64,000 nucleotides of DNA, taken from the NCBI GenBank assembly GCA_014058105.1, contig JACGCM010000304.1, positions 124,001 to 188,000 of the forward strand, given 5' to 3'. The translations under genes were made by a program, and so were the position numbers. Source of the DNA: Kingdonia uniflora (Eukaryota; Streptophyta; Magnoliopsida; Ranunculales; Circaeasteraceae). The stretch's first letter is position 1. The number at the start of each line of letters is the position of its first letter. The notes under the pieces are model-generated. The model did not search any database and was not told where the DNA came from. It saw only the letters and a program-made list of their open reading frames with translations. Shown here piece by piece: positions 35,331 to 49,047 of this stretch.

Positions 35331-36879
35331 ATATTTTGCTAGTTCTCGAGCAAAAGTAAACAAAAACCATTTTTACCTGTCACGCGGTTGTATTTAGCGT
35401 ATGCAACAAGCCGTTAAACCCCCAGGTTTAGCCTGGTGGACGAGTGTTGTCTCGTGAGGGTTTGCAGTGACTATACCCACAAAAGTCAATAATGACATTT
35501 TAAATAATTTTAAAATACACATGACTCATTTCTTGTGAACTTAACCTTACTTAGCTGTGACAAAAATATACCAATGAAAAAATCATTAAACTTGTTATTC
35601 TCCTAAGTATATCAAAAAATATTTTAAGCTTATCCGAAACTATAGGTACTACCTCAAAATTAGAAAGAGATTAAAGTATTTTGCTTTAGCTATATTTGAG
35701 TGTACAATGAAAATAGTTGTATCTCTTAATACGTTGTCTAGAATAATTTACTCAGTTTTTGGTAGTCTAGTTCTCACTGGAATAAATTCAACGGTCAGTT
35801 CGACAAGTGCCTTAGTCAATTCGTCTTCCTAGGATTTTACTTTTTTTATTTTCTTTTGTAAGCCTTTTCTTTTGAGTACTTTGTTTCTTAGTGAGGCCTC
35901 CGTAACAAGAAGTTTTCGGCAGCAATCCCCGCCAGTTGGCTATGGTTGCCAGGGTGTGGTGCCCCATCATGATCGAGACTCAGGATTCTCACAAGTAACA
36001 TTTTCTTGTGCTCCTTTTACATAGTTCATGGTCAAGCTCGAGATTAATGATAATTTTTCCTCTTTCAGTTCTTAATCATGCGAGTAGCCTTGCAGCGTGA
36101 AAGTTTTTAGAGCATATTTGGCTTATTTATTATTTTTTCTTAGGAATGAACTTATTCTTATGAAGTTATCTCCCTTGTAACAAACTATTCCTAACATAAA
36201 TGTTAAATTTCCTTTATATTGAGCAAAAATCTATTGAAGGTATTAATTGCAAAACTACAATAAAGTGCATGTTTTCAAAATATGCCAAGTTTAACTTGAA
36301 TTAGTCGCTAATAAAAAGATAGTACATCAAGCTTAAGATATTCCAAAATATTTTATTGTATACTTAGTACAATTACAAAATTTAAGTTTTTCCATAATAT
36401 TTATGTCAAGGTAAAATCAGTTTAAGTGTTTGGAAATTCGTCAAAAATATATCATGCATTGCCAAAGTGCCATTATTTCACTTTTCTTCAAAAAGTATTT
36501 AAAGAAATGGTTTCCTACCCCCAAACTTAAATGAAACATTGCCCTCAATGTTTGAGAGCATAAAAAAATAGAAGAATAAAAACTGGAATTTCTCATCTGA
36601 ATGTGTCATGGGTTGCCTCCCAAGAAGTGCTAAGTTTACTATCTTTAGCTAGACGAATATACCCCCAAACTTAAAATTTTCAATATGACTGGAAGGGTAC
36701 GAAGTTGAAAAGGTGATGTATTATCCTGGTTGCAAATTCTCTTTCAAAAACCAGATAATACATGAATGGTGATCCTTAGTATTAACCCTTAATTGGGCAA
36801 ATATATTATATAAAAAGCAGAGAGAGTTTAAAGCTGATTCTCTATTAAAAAGATTTTTTCTAATAACTTTGCCTATTAT
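35331..36879 (-). other. Distal internal region of the Athila-like element, no genes
   Basis: About 1.5 kb without a supported frame. A second PPT-like CCCCCAAACTTA word lies near 36520 and another near 36661, with a TTGCCTCCCAAGAAGTGC word at 36613, sequences typical of the 3' non-coding part of plant Ty3 elements. Confidence 0.5.
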
Positions 36880-38580
36880 TTAATGATTCCAAGTTGAAAA
36901 TTTTAGACAAATCAAGAAAAACCATTTTCTCCAAGATAAAGCAAATATGTACCCAGGGAACATATTTTCTTTTAGAATTTTCAATACAATCATATGATTA
37001 CTACATGTTACAGTAAATAAGAAGATTGGTATACAAGTATTCATCCCCGAAAATGTACTAGATTCAAAACTCGATTTTCCTGGAAAGATATTTTCTTTGA
37101 AATTTTTTAAAACCCCCATATTATCGTTGATATTCCAAAAAATGTGATAGGTGGTTCTGACAAAGCAAGTCCGTGAGACATCCCCAAAATTATAATTTTT
37201 CAAAAAGATGTTTTCTTTTAGTAGAAGAAAAACTATATAACATATTTGTGGATATGGGGATCGGGGAACAATTGACTCTAATAAACATTTAAAATTTATG
37301 TGCCTAAAATCATAACTTATCTCAAGGGACTCATCCTGACCATTGACGTGGATATTCATTGGCTCAGAGACGTGGCCAAGCTGAAACATATTTTTAGATG
37401 CTAATGATTGCACCATTTCACGAATCTCAGGATCATTCGAGTCCTCAAAATAATTTAAACATTCATTAATAGAAATGCAACAAGAATTATCTTCGTACAA
37501 GTCCCCAAAATCATTTATGGTCATAGTACCCCCATTAGGCTCGTGAAATAGAGATGTAGGCATAGGTATAGATGCGGTTGGTGAATGAGTAACCAAAACA
37601 GAATCAGCCCCTAATAATAGTGGTATATCCTGTAAAGAATGGTCGTCCACCCACTGGTTTCCAATATTGCAATTTGTATCAGGTGGACGCGGCTCAGGGC
37701 AAGGCTAAGGTAACTCATAAGGAGACTGAGAAGGAAATGACAAGTTGATAACATCTGCAACAGGTTCAACAATTTATAATTTCTTGACTTTGGTACAAAT
37801 ATCATCATCTACAAATTCCTCGAAAATTATCGTATAATGAGATGGTGATTCCATATATTCATATTTTATCTTGTCATCATCATCGTCAAAAAAATCATTA
37901 GAGGAGAGGGAAAAATATTCAGTCTCGGTCATAGTTTCCTATAAATAATTTATTGGGTTAACAAATGAAATGATGGATAGTGACATCGATAGTTGAATTT
38001 GGAGGGTTTCTTCAAGATCTTGTGACATAGGATCGTCGACCTTCAAATATTCATCTTCTAAATCTGTCTCACAATATGGTATCCATTCACCCCACGGAGA
38101 AAACATTCCTTGATTACGCTTGAATTCATCCATTTCTAAATCACAAGGGGATTTAACTTTGGATTGTTCTTCTTTATTGCTTAGAAGTTTTTTATGCTCT
38201 ATTTCACTCCACATAGTTGACAACTGAGTTATCTTTATTTCTAATCAAGAAATAGATTGGGTCGCAGAAGTTTGATTCACCAATGTCTGTTGTTGGATAT
38301 GCATCATTTGTTGCTGAAATTGCAATACTTGTTTTTGACTTTCCATTGATTGTTGCATGAAGAGAGCAAGGGTATCTTCCAAAGATGGTTTGGGTGGAGC
38401 GGGTGAGAACTGATTGAATGACTGAACAGACTGATGGGACTGCATATATGAATGTGATTGGAAAGGTTCCATGTATTGAGATTTTTTGTGATCCCATGAT
38501 TGAAAATGATTATGAGGTTGTTGCGGGATGTCGAATTGTGAGCTGTATGGATTTCAATGTTCTTGCATGCATGACATTTT
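36880..38580 (-). pseudogene. Gag-like protein region of the Athila-like element
   Basis: From the 5' side on the minus strand: a start-like ATG near 38578 and a stop seven codons on, then SQFDIPQQPHNHFQS, a Pro-Ser-rich part, SLEDTLALFMQQ, a long Gln-rich segment (LQFQQQMMHIQQQ), an acidic mid-part (SPCDLEMDEFKRNQGMF, then EWIPYCETDLEDE) and finally the 256-codon frame 36880-37650. The SLEDTLxxFM plus Gln-rich coiled-coil-like part resembles the hinge after gag in Athila-type polyproteins. Stops separate at least three pieces. No zinc knuckle is visible. Confidence 0.5.
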
Positions 38581-40051
38581 GAAATAAAAGCAACACCCAA
38601 TGCAATAAATAACCAATCAAGCCTAAACTCTAGCACATCAATATTTTTTAGAAGTAATAATTAGGTTTTCCCTATATTCTTCTATGTTCCAAAATGGGTA
38701 GGATGGTAAAAGGCTTTGGTTCCAATACTCCCCTGTATCACTATGGTAGTACCAGCTTAAAGTAGATGTTCAGTCCTCACGCCCGAGCGAGTCACCTTAT
38801 CGTACGTCAGCACTCAGAACGGTGACGTCGCAAACCTACAACCAGTATTTTGCGGCTCTAGGCTGGGGCCGTATCTTATGAACCCGTGTTTGTACCCCGG
38901 TCTGGTACATCTATCCGTTGGGTGATGAAATCCCGCGGGAATCTTGCTACTCTTTTTTATTAATAGTTATTTTGAGGTCCGGGACGTTCAATTTTCGTGT
39001 GATACGAATTTCTTCGTATCCCTAATGGGTGGGTGATCCCACTTGTTGGAAAGCTTTTTGGGTGATGAAATCCCGCAAGTCTCTAACAGTTTTTACCTTT
39101 ACTAATGTTGGAATGAAAAAGAATATTAAACACAGCAATAGGTCAATCCAACCACAGCAAAAATTTTATTAGAGCAGCGTGTATTTGCACAGTCTACACG
39201 ACTTTATGATCCTAGTGCCGGGGCGGAGCGGATATGGACCCCTTCTAGATGTCAAGTTTTGGGAAGTACCAACCTACGGGAAGTGTTTCTCGGTGTAGCT
39301 GTGGCCGCTCCTTCACTTAGGGGGCGAAAGAAGGAAGTGCCCCTTCACTTGGGGGCACAAAAAGGATGGATTTGATGATGCTTTCAGCTTTACGTATTGT
39401 CCGTCTTGTTTCCAACTTTGTGACTATCCTGCAAAACAAGAGAAAAAAGATTAGTGAATTTGCGACAACAATATTAATTCAATTTCTAAGTTTATTGTAG
39501 TCTATGATGTCCTGATTTTTAAATGCGCATATCTTTCAACTCGGTTGAGAGAGAATATTCAATAATATCAATTTGGAAAGATAATTCAGAAGAAAAAAAT
39601 CTTCAAGAAGGAATTTTTCTATAATTTAGCTTCCCTAATGTTCAAAACAGATTATGAATGTACAGCGTCGTCTTTAAGTGAGACTATTTTTGAACTGTTT
39701 TTTTAAAACGCTGTAACTCACAAACGACAAGACATAAAAGTATGATCTATAGCAATTCAGAAAGGGTTTTGAATTATCTAAAACTTTTGTAGCAAACGTT
39801 TTCCCCAAATATGAAGTATAGAAGATCAAAAATGGTGAAACATTCAGGGACGGACTTCAAAGCTACTGTAGCGCCAAAAACTCGATTTTTTCTTCTTCTT
39901 TCTTTTAAAAACTAAACTAGAAAATGATAATAATAGAAATACTATACTATTACCGGTCACTATAATACAACTTACTATAAAAAAAATAAAAATAACATAA
40001 AAGAAGGAAAAATTGGCTTAAAATAACATCTCAATAAAATGCACTTTAGTC

Positions 40052-40070
40052 CCCAGCAACGGTGCCAAAA
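40052..40070 (-). promoter_or_regulatory. Primer-binding site, mutated tRNA-Asp type
   Basis: Minus strand TTTTGGCACCGTTGCTGGG. It differs from the tRNA-Asp complement at two or three positions. It sits 3-4 bp inside the LTR edge at 40074. Confidence 0.7.
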
Positions 40071-40073
40071 ACT

Positions 40074-40605
40074 TGATCGATTATAAACCGACGTCTTAAA
40101 AGACCCGCAAGCGCATGGTGTACCGTCGAGTACAAAGAAAAGCGGGGTCGTATCCCAAGAGACTTGTGGTGCAAATTATACTTCGAGCTACTAGTTTTAT
40201 CCAATAACAACGAGTTTGTGTAGGTTTTGAAATAAAAAGAAGAACGAAATAAATTACAAGATAAATTGGAGTGGAAACCAAGGCATCGATTCCACTCCAC
40301 CATTTATAACCGTTAGATAGCATATATAATTAAAGTAAATTATGAGTTCCCGTATCGCATATCATTGGTCGGGCATATGCAATACATTAAAAGATACAAG
40401 AGATTTAGTAATTGGGAGCTACCCATAAACCAACTTATTCAACCATGGTCCGGTTGATAAGCATGGATTAATTCTACGACTTGTTTATCATGTGACCGAT
40501 TTCTGTAAATACAAACAAAAACACTATTAGTGTCACATTTATTTAATAAATGACTAGGTAGATATAAATTTAGGAGTTGTTCATGTAAATATTACGTGTC
40601 TATCA
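40074..40605 (-). mobile_element. 5' LTR with internal deletion (532 bp)
   Basis: Both LTR ends are intact (TGATAGACACG ... ATCGATCA on the minus strand), but about 595 bp of the middle, compared with the 1127-bp copies, are missing between about 40469 and 40471. The 3' LTR of the same element is full length, so the deletion followed insertion or the LTR came from another copy. Confidence 0.78.
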
Positions 40606-43062
40606 ACGGGGTCATCCCAGTACTTAAAATAATTCAAACATTGATCAATAGAGTAGGTACAACCAGTATTATCGCGTAACAAATCCTCAAATTTATTAAT
40701 AATTATGGTACCCCTAAGTGGCTTGTGAAATGAAGATGTAGGCATAGGTATAGGGAAGGTTGGTGAAGGAGTAACCAAAATAGAATCAACCCCCAATAAT
40801 AGTGATATATCCTGTAAAGAAGGGTCGTCCACCCACTGGTTTTCAACATCACAATTTTTGTCAGGTGGACGTGGCACAAGGAAAGGCTGAGGTGACTCAT
40901 AAGGAGACTGAGAAGGAAATGACAAGTTGATAACATCTGCAACAGGTTTGGCAATTTCTAATTTCTTGACTTTGGTACAAATTTCTCGCATATTATCGTA
41001 TAATGAGACGGTGATTCTATATATTTATATTTTATCTCGTCATCATCATCATCAAAAAAATTATTTGAAGAGAGAGAAAAATATTCAGTCTTAGTCATAG
41101 TTTCCTTGAATGAATTTATTGGGTTGGCAAATGAAATGATGGATGGTGACATCGATGGTTGAATTTGGAGGGCTTCATCAAGATCTTCTTGTGACATAGG
41201 ATCATCGACCTTAAAATATTCATCTTCTAAATCTGTCTCACAATATGGTATCCATTCACCTCACGGAGAAAACATCCATTGATTACGCTTGAATTCATCC
41301 ATTTCTAAATCACAGGGGGATTTAACTTCGAATTGTTCTTCTTTATTGCTTAGAAGTTTAATTCACCAATGTCTGTTGTTGGAATTATATCATTTGTTGC
41401 TGAAATTGTACTGATTGTTGCCTGAAGAGAGCAAGGGTACCGTCTAAAGAAGGTTTGGGTAGATCGGGTGGGAACTGATTGGATGACTGGACAGACTGAT
41501 GGGCCTGCATATATGAATAAGATTAGAAATGTTCCACGTATTGATAATTTTGGTGATCTCATGATTGAAAATGATTTTGAAGTTGTTGCGGGATGTCGAA
41601 TTGTGAGCTGTATGGATTCCAATGTTCTTGCATGTATGACATTTTAAAATAAAAGCAACACCCAATGTAATAAATAACCAATCAAGCCTAAACTCTAGCA
41701 CATCAACGTTTTTTAGAAGTAATAATTAGGTCTCCCCTATATTCTTCTATGTTCAAAATGGGTACGATGGCAAAAGGCTTTGGTTCCTGTACTCCCCTAC
41801 GTCACTATGTTAGTACCAGCTTAAAGTAGATGTTCAGTCCTCACGCCCGAGCGAGTCGCCTTATTGTACGTCAGCACTCAGAACGGTGACGTCACAAACC
41901 TACAACCAGTATTTTGTGGCGCTAGGATGGGGCCGTATCCTATGAACCCGTGTTTGTACCCCGGTCCGGTACACCTATCTGTTGGGTGATGAAATACAGT
42001 GGGAATCTTGCTACTATTTTTTATTAGTAGTTATTTTGAGGTTCGGGACGTTCAATTTTTGTATGATACGAATTTCTTCGTATTCCTAATGGGTGGTCCC
42101 ACTTGTTGGAGAACTTTTTGGGTGATGAAATCTCATAATTCTCTAACAGTTTTTACCTTTACAAATGTTATAATGAAAAAGAATACTAAATACAATAATA
42201 GGTTAATCCAACTACAGCAAAAAAAATTATTAGAGCAGCGTGTATTTGCACAGTCCACACGACTTTATATATTCTACTGTCAGGGCAGAGCGGATATGTA
42301 CCCCTTCTAGATGTCAAATTTTAAGAAGTACCACCCTATGGGAAGTGTTTCTCGGTGTAGCTGTGGCAGCCCCTTCACTTAGGGGGCATAAAAAGGAAGT
42401 GCCCCTTCACTTATGAGGCACAAGAAGTATGGATTTGATGATGCTTTTAGCTTTGCGTATTATCCGTCTTGTTTCTAACTTTGTGACTATCCTGCAAAAC
42501 AAGAGAAAAATGATTAGTGAACTTGCGACAACAATATTATTTCAATTTCCAAATTTATTGTAGTCTATGATGTCCTGATTTTCAAATGCGCATATCTTTC
42601 AGCTCGATTAGAGAGAGCATTAAATAATATCAATTTGGAAAGATAATTCATAAAGGAAAAATATTTAAGAAGGAAGTTTTCTAGAATTTAGCATTCCTAG
42701 TGCTCAAAACAAGTGATTAATGAACAGTAGCGTCCTTTACTGAGACTGTTTTTACTGTTGTTTCAAAAGGCTGTAACTTTCAAACGACTAAACAGAAAAA
42801 TATGATCTATAGCAATTCGAAAAGGGTTTTGAATTATCTAAAACTTTTGTAGAAAACATATTTCCCAATTGTGAAGTATAGATAATCAAAAAATGTAAAA
42901 CATTCAGAGACAGACTTCATACATACAGTAACGTCAAGAGAGTTTGAGTCAATCACTCAATCACTTTGTTTTCGGATCAAAAAAAAATTAAAAAAAAAAA
43001 AAACAAGAAAGAAAAATTGGCTTAAAATAAAACGACTCAAAAATAAAACGCAACTTTGCAAG

Positions 43063-43080
43063 TCCCTGGCAACGGCGCCA
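43063..43080 (-). promoter_or_regulatory. Primer-binding site, tRNA-Asp type
   Basis: Minus strand TGGCGCCGTTGCCAGGGA, identical to the site at 2904-2921 and one mismatch from the tRNA-Asp complement. Seven bases separate it from the LTR edge at 43088. Confidence 0.8.
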
Positions 43081-43087
43081 AAAAGTT

Positions 43088-44214
43088 GATCGATTATAAA
43101 CTGACTTCTTAAAAGACCCGCAAGCGCACGGTGTACCATTAAGTACAAGGTTAAGCGGGGTCGTATCCCAAGAGACTTGTGGTACGAATTATGTTTCGAG
43201 CTACTAATTTTATCTATTAAGAATGAGTTTTGGGTTTTTATAAGTACAGAAATTAAAATAAAACACAAACTAGAAAAGGTGTTGATACGATTGGAGAGGA
43301 AACCAAGGTGTGATTTCACTCCATCCGTTATAACCTTGAGATAGTGTACCTAGTTAGAGTATTCACGAATTCCCGTATCGCATATCCTTGGTCGGGTATA
43401 TGCAATACATCATGAGATAAAATAATTATTGATTGGGAACTACCCATAAACATACTTATTCAACCATGGTCCGGTTGATAAGCATGGATTATGTCCTCTT
43501 CTCCATGTTCTTAACTTATCTTGTTATGGTCAAACAAGATGGTTACTTATATTCTTTATTCCTCTTAATCCTAGCTATGGTCAAGCCTAGGATGAAGGAA
43601 TACGAATATGCAATATTCCGAGATAATGAGAAAGTAATTATTTTAACTAAGCTACGCAATCTACACTAAGGCTATATTGGGTGGAGCTTCCTTTAGCCTT
43701 GGCTAAAAAGATTAGCTACTCATCTCTTTGATCATTGCCATACTACTATTACTACGATAATAGTAAAAAAACAAGAAAAAGATAAGAACAAAAACTTTAT
43801 TACTTATTGAATCTTGATATTTACACACTACAAGATGATCTCTCATGGGTGGGATTCCCTTCCTATTTATAGAGTATAGGAATGGTTACAAAATATCACC
43901 ATTAATATAAAATCCCCTAAATAATGCCTAAAATCATGCATATATATTACAACTCATGAGAATAATATCTATATCTAATTCTCTTCAATGGGCTTCCATG
44001 CATAAGCCTTTGGTTAATAACTTCAAATGAGAATCATTGCTGGAGTGCATCACCCTTGTTCTTCGTTAAAAACCGGTAAAATGTACGACTTGTTTATCAT
44101 GTGACCGATTTTTGTAAATACAAACAAAAGCACTATTAGTGTCACATTTATTTAATAAATGACTAGGTAGATATAAATTTAGGAGTTGTACACGTAAATA
44201 TTACGTGTCTATCA
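43088..44214 (-). mobile_element. 5' LTR of the second Athila-like element (1127 bp)
   Basis: TG...CA ends on the minus strand (TGATAGACACG ... ATCGATCA). It is followed on the right by a C-rich tract rather than a clear target duplication. Confidence 0.82.
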
Positions 44215-44219
44215 CCCCT

Positions 44220-44238
44220 CCCCCCCCCCCCCCCCCCC
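44220..44238. repeat. Poly-C run (19 C)
   Basis: An unbroken run of 19 C, six bases after the LTR end at 44214 (the intervening bases are CCCCT). Such tracts are unusual in this AT-rich region and are prone to assembly error. Confidence 0.9.
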
Positions 44239-44396
44239 TTCTAAGCCTATAAATCTGCCCCTGCCCACGAGGTATTCAACAAATGTTGCCTCGCTATGGA
44301 AGAGTCATTGAATTCGGTGTATAGACAATGTAGAGTAGCAAATAACTCAAATGGGCCACTCGAGATAAGGATTGTGAAGAGCTATCAATTAATCAA

Positions 44397-45622
44397 GGGT
44401 TTTTTAGACTTTAGACCCCATATACTTGTCCATCTTTGGCATTACCCCTCACCTGTGGCTTTTCTTAGACTTTAGACCCTAATATCCAAATTTAGGCGAA
44501 AATAGAGCGGGTCAACTGGGTCAGTCTGAATTTGACTGAGTCAAAAAAAATTAATGTCTAAAGTGCCCTGCACATCTCTCACGTGATAACCAAACCCAAT
44601 TGATTTCAATTCTCAAACACCCAACATATAGTCGTTTCAAAGAACGTAAAATAATATGTTCCCCGGACTTCTATAATCCAATGAATGTTATACTTTTTTT
44701 TCTTCTTCATACTAGAATTGTGAAGATTAGGCGTTTTATTATTTGGGGATCTTGAGAAGGCACGCCATACTTTAAGTGACATTGCTACAAAAGATTAATA
44801 TTCTAAAATGACTAATTTTTATTTGTCATTTGATTGTGGTTAACACGTCTGTTTTGAAAATGAAGCATATGAGGCTTATCTCTATTTCATTTACACTAAT
44901 CTTGACTTTCTCATACAAAATTATGGACACCCAAATACCACCATGATGTTGTCTATGAACCTTCAACTAAATATCTTAGACCATAAAAAGTTATCACTAA
45001 TGCTGGATCATGAAATTATATATGAATAAATTAACTTTAAACTTATGACCATATGTTTCATAAGTTACTAACTCACAAAATGAAGTTCAGTAGACATGAG
45101 ATATTCGATGTACCGCACGAGTTCGAGGAGAGTAATCAAGAAAAGGGGTTAACCGCCGACAACTTAGAAAAAAGCTCGTAAGCAACACTTGCAGGTTCTC
45201 CATAGTGTTTTCTATAATGTGATTAGGACAGTTAAGAATTTTGAACCTGACAGATTATGAAGCGTATATAGTTAAAAACATATTTAACCTTAGTCTAGTC
45301 CTAGTCATATTTTTGTATGGACCAACATACATAGGGTTTTATATATCCCATGGTGGTTCTTACTTTTTAGTAAGTGACAGTGTCTATGGTTTTGAATGAG
45401 AGTCAAGATTAGTGCGATAAAGAGATAGGATTAACACCCAAGGACATTATGTGAGAGATGTGCAGGGCACTTTAGACATTAAAATTTTTGACTCGGTCAA
45501 ATCCGGACTGACCTAGTTGACCGGCTCTATTTTTGCCTAAAATTGGATAATGTGTCTAAAGTCTAAGGGTAGGGGTAATGCCAAAGATGGACAAGTATAG
45601 AGGTCTAAAGTCTAAGAAACCC
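44397..45622. mobile_element. Non-autonomous MULE-like element (1226 bp)
   Basis: Long terminal inverted repeats (44397-44582 and 45451-45622, about 170-186 bp, highly similar) start GGGTTTTTTAGACTTTAGAC and its counterpart. The element is flanked by the perfect 9-bp repeat ATTAATCAA at 44388-44396 and 45623-45631. A 9-bp duplication with long inverted repeats is the Mutator-like signature. The 870-bp interior has no convincing frame, so transposase must be supplied in trans. It contains no recognisable host gene piece. Confidence 0.85.
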
Positions 45623-45631
45623 ATTAATCAA

Positions 45632-45849
45632 TACAAGGTGCCAAAGTGTGTTATTAGCTTTACACCAATTATGGAGCTGCTTGACTCCAGAGTCCACTCT
45701 GTGCATTTTAGTCCAGCTTGCCCTCATTCGCGATGTTGGAGTCTGGAAAGGCAAAATTAACATAAGAAAAGCAGTACTTCATGATAACGCTTCAACAACC
45801 AAACCAGATTTTAGGATAAATTATGTGTGACTAGCTTGCATTGTGTGTG
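45632..45849. other. Spacer
   Basis: Short overlapping frames (45578-45760, 45648-45830) start at or in the MULE-like terminus and are not supported. A GT run lies near 45842-45851. Confidence 0.45.
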
Positions 45850-46225
45850 TGTTTTTTATATAAATGTATATTTTATTAATAAAAGGCTCTAAAGACCAAC
45901 GAACTACAAAAGCAGACTCACACCTCCTTTCACTCCTATAAGAAAGACTAAACCCACAGAATAATATAAACAAACCAAAAAACCATGCATACACCCTCTA
46001 ATGGATAACACCCACGTATATCTGTCGCAGCTTTACACTACCAAAAAATGAGATATTTAATTGATAGAATGACAGACTCTCACGCCCTCCAAACTTTCTA
46101 GCATTACGTTCACGCAAAATCGTCCACATCACAGCAAAAGGAATGAAACGCCACCTCATGTTACCAACGCCGACAAGATTTCTCATGCTCCAATTTGATA
46201 AAAGATCCTTACTATTGCTAACCAT
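45850..46225 (-). pseudogene. LINE 3' fragment
   Basis: The minus strand encodes MRWRFIPFAVMWTILRERNA, a string found at the C-terminal end of plant LINE polymerase proteins, and a stop follows soon after. It is a short tail of a 5'-truncated LINE. The same fragment recurs at 63340-63600, together with the flank that follows it. Confidence 0.7.
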
Positions 46226-46748
46226 GAATGCCCGCCTCAGTAAACTCGTTTAACAACCAGCTAACTTCATCTTCGTAATTAACATAATATAAAAGCCTTG
46301 GCCTACATTGATAAGACTTTGCATAAAGGTTCTTTACCTTCATGAAACCAAGCCACTTAATTTTGAACCACAACAAAAATCACGATGGACACTAAAATCC
46401 ACAACAATAATTATATCATTTTCAAACCCAAGAGAGAGAGAGAGAGGGAGATGGTTTGGATTTAGTATTTCAGTTGAAGTTATGCTCCTGTGTTACTGGG
46501 GCCATTTACTGAGAGCAGTACTACAGGTGTGCAGTGATTCGATTAAGACTTCACTTGGTACAACGGAAATGTTAGTTTGTGATAGTAAACAATGGAGCAT
46601 TTATACAAATTGATACACTCATTACACGCAACAAATGTTTGTGTGGGATTGGTTTAACTAATCTTTAATTTTCATTTATATATCTTGTTGCTGCCTTGAA
46701 CTTGTAACAACTACGATAGAGGTCAAAATGATACAATCATTACATGCA

Positions 46749-46864
46749 ACAAGAGTCTGAAGTAGTGCCTTCAATCTGAACAAAACATATATCACTAACT
46801 CACACACAATCGCACACACAAAAACTGACTGGAAGAAACAAGAGTCTGAAGTAGTGCCTTCAAT
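46749..46864. repeat. Partial tandem duplication in the peroxidase 3' region
   Basis: AACAAGAGTCTGAAGTAGTG and the following bases occur at 46749-46777 and 46836-46864, 87 bp apart, immediately after the peroxidase stop codon in transcript terms. Confidence 0.8.
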
Positions 46865-46866
46865 CC

Positions 46867-48278
<1,412 letters not shown>

Positions 48279-48344
48279 GAGATTTTGAAGACTGAAACTA
48301 AGAAGAAGAGGTTAGATTGATTGTTTAATACTTGCATGAGATAC

Positions 48345-48354
48345 GTATTTATAG
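48345..48354 (-). promoter_or_regulatory. TATA box of the peroxidase gene
   Basis: CTATAAATAC on the minus strand, 67 bp upstream of the ATG at 48278. This puts transcription start near 48315 and gives a short leader. Confidence 0.65.
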
Positions 48355-48638
48355 CGAAATTATATAGCACTGGTCAAATGAAAAGGATTACAAATTGTAA
48401 AAGTATAAATTAAATTTGCTTTTGTAAAGTACTGGCTTATATAATGTCGGTGCGCGTTTTTGACTTCTCTTCCTTCTAATAATAGAATCAAGTTAATAAC
48501 AAACAGACGTTGAAGAAGAGACGTGCATATAAACGAGATTGCTTAGGCATACAATAGTAACAATCCAGGAAACTATCATTGTCCGCTTAAATCTACTGTT
48601 AATTAAATCTAATCATACGTTGATTGATAGATACTGTC

Positions 48639-48965
48639 TTTGGCAATAAGTAGATGGCCTGAAAGATACAGGGAATAAGGATACAGAGAATAGACTCCCG
48701 CTGAACAAGGTCGTAAGCTTTTAGACATTAAGTGGTGCACTCGGGGTTGTCAAAATATTGATAATAAGGTTAGGACTGATATTAAGATAGACACTTTTTC
48801 TTTGCCAATAAGTAGATGGCCTGAAAGATACAGGGAATAAGGTCCTGATACAGAAAATAGACTCCCGTTGGACAAGTTCGTAAGCTTTTAGACATTAAGC
48901 GATGTACTCCGGGTTGTCAAAACGTGGATAATAATAAGGTTAGGACTGATATGTGGTCAATGACA
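48639..48965. repeat. 162-bp tandem duplication between peroxidase and GH3
   Basis: Two copies start with TTTGGCAATAAGTAGATGGC at 48639 and TTTGCCAATAAGTAGATGGC at 48801. They differ by small indels. They lie in the roughly 770-bp intergenic space between two divergently oriented starts, so they could alter spacing of shared upstream elements. Confidence 0.85.
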
Positions 48966-49047
48966 AGTTTAAGTCTATTCAACAATTTTTCAAATTCGAA
49001 TTACTCAAAGATTTTAGTATTATCAGATTATCTCTAACAAACTACTC

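Larger units (their letters stand above)
34189..40605 (-). mobile_element. Athila-like LTR element, apparently non-autonomous (6.4 kb)
   Basis: The minus strand reads 5' LTR (40074-40605, internally deleted), primer site (40052-40070), gag-like region (about 37000-38580), a long non-coding part, polypurine tract (35316-35330) and 3' LTR (34189-35315). The internal region is about 4.76 kb. No protease, reverse transcriptase, RNase H or integrase string is visible in any frame, so it resembles a large derivative element mobilised in trans. The 5-bp flanks (CACCC and ACGGG) do not match, so it has been rearranged after insertion or arose by recombination with the neighbouring copy. Confidence 0.72.
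40606..44214 (-). mobile_element. Second Athila-like element, 5' part only
   Basis: A 5' LTR (43088-44214), primer site (43063-43080) and about 2.4 kb of internal DNA similar to 37400-40050, cut off at 40606 precisely where the LTR of the neighbouring element ends. Gag-like pieces (40703-41622, minus) mirror those at 37-38.5 kb with different stops. The distal internal part and the 3' LTR are missing. Confidence 0.72.
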
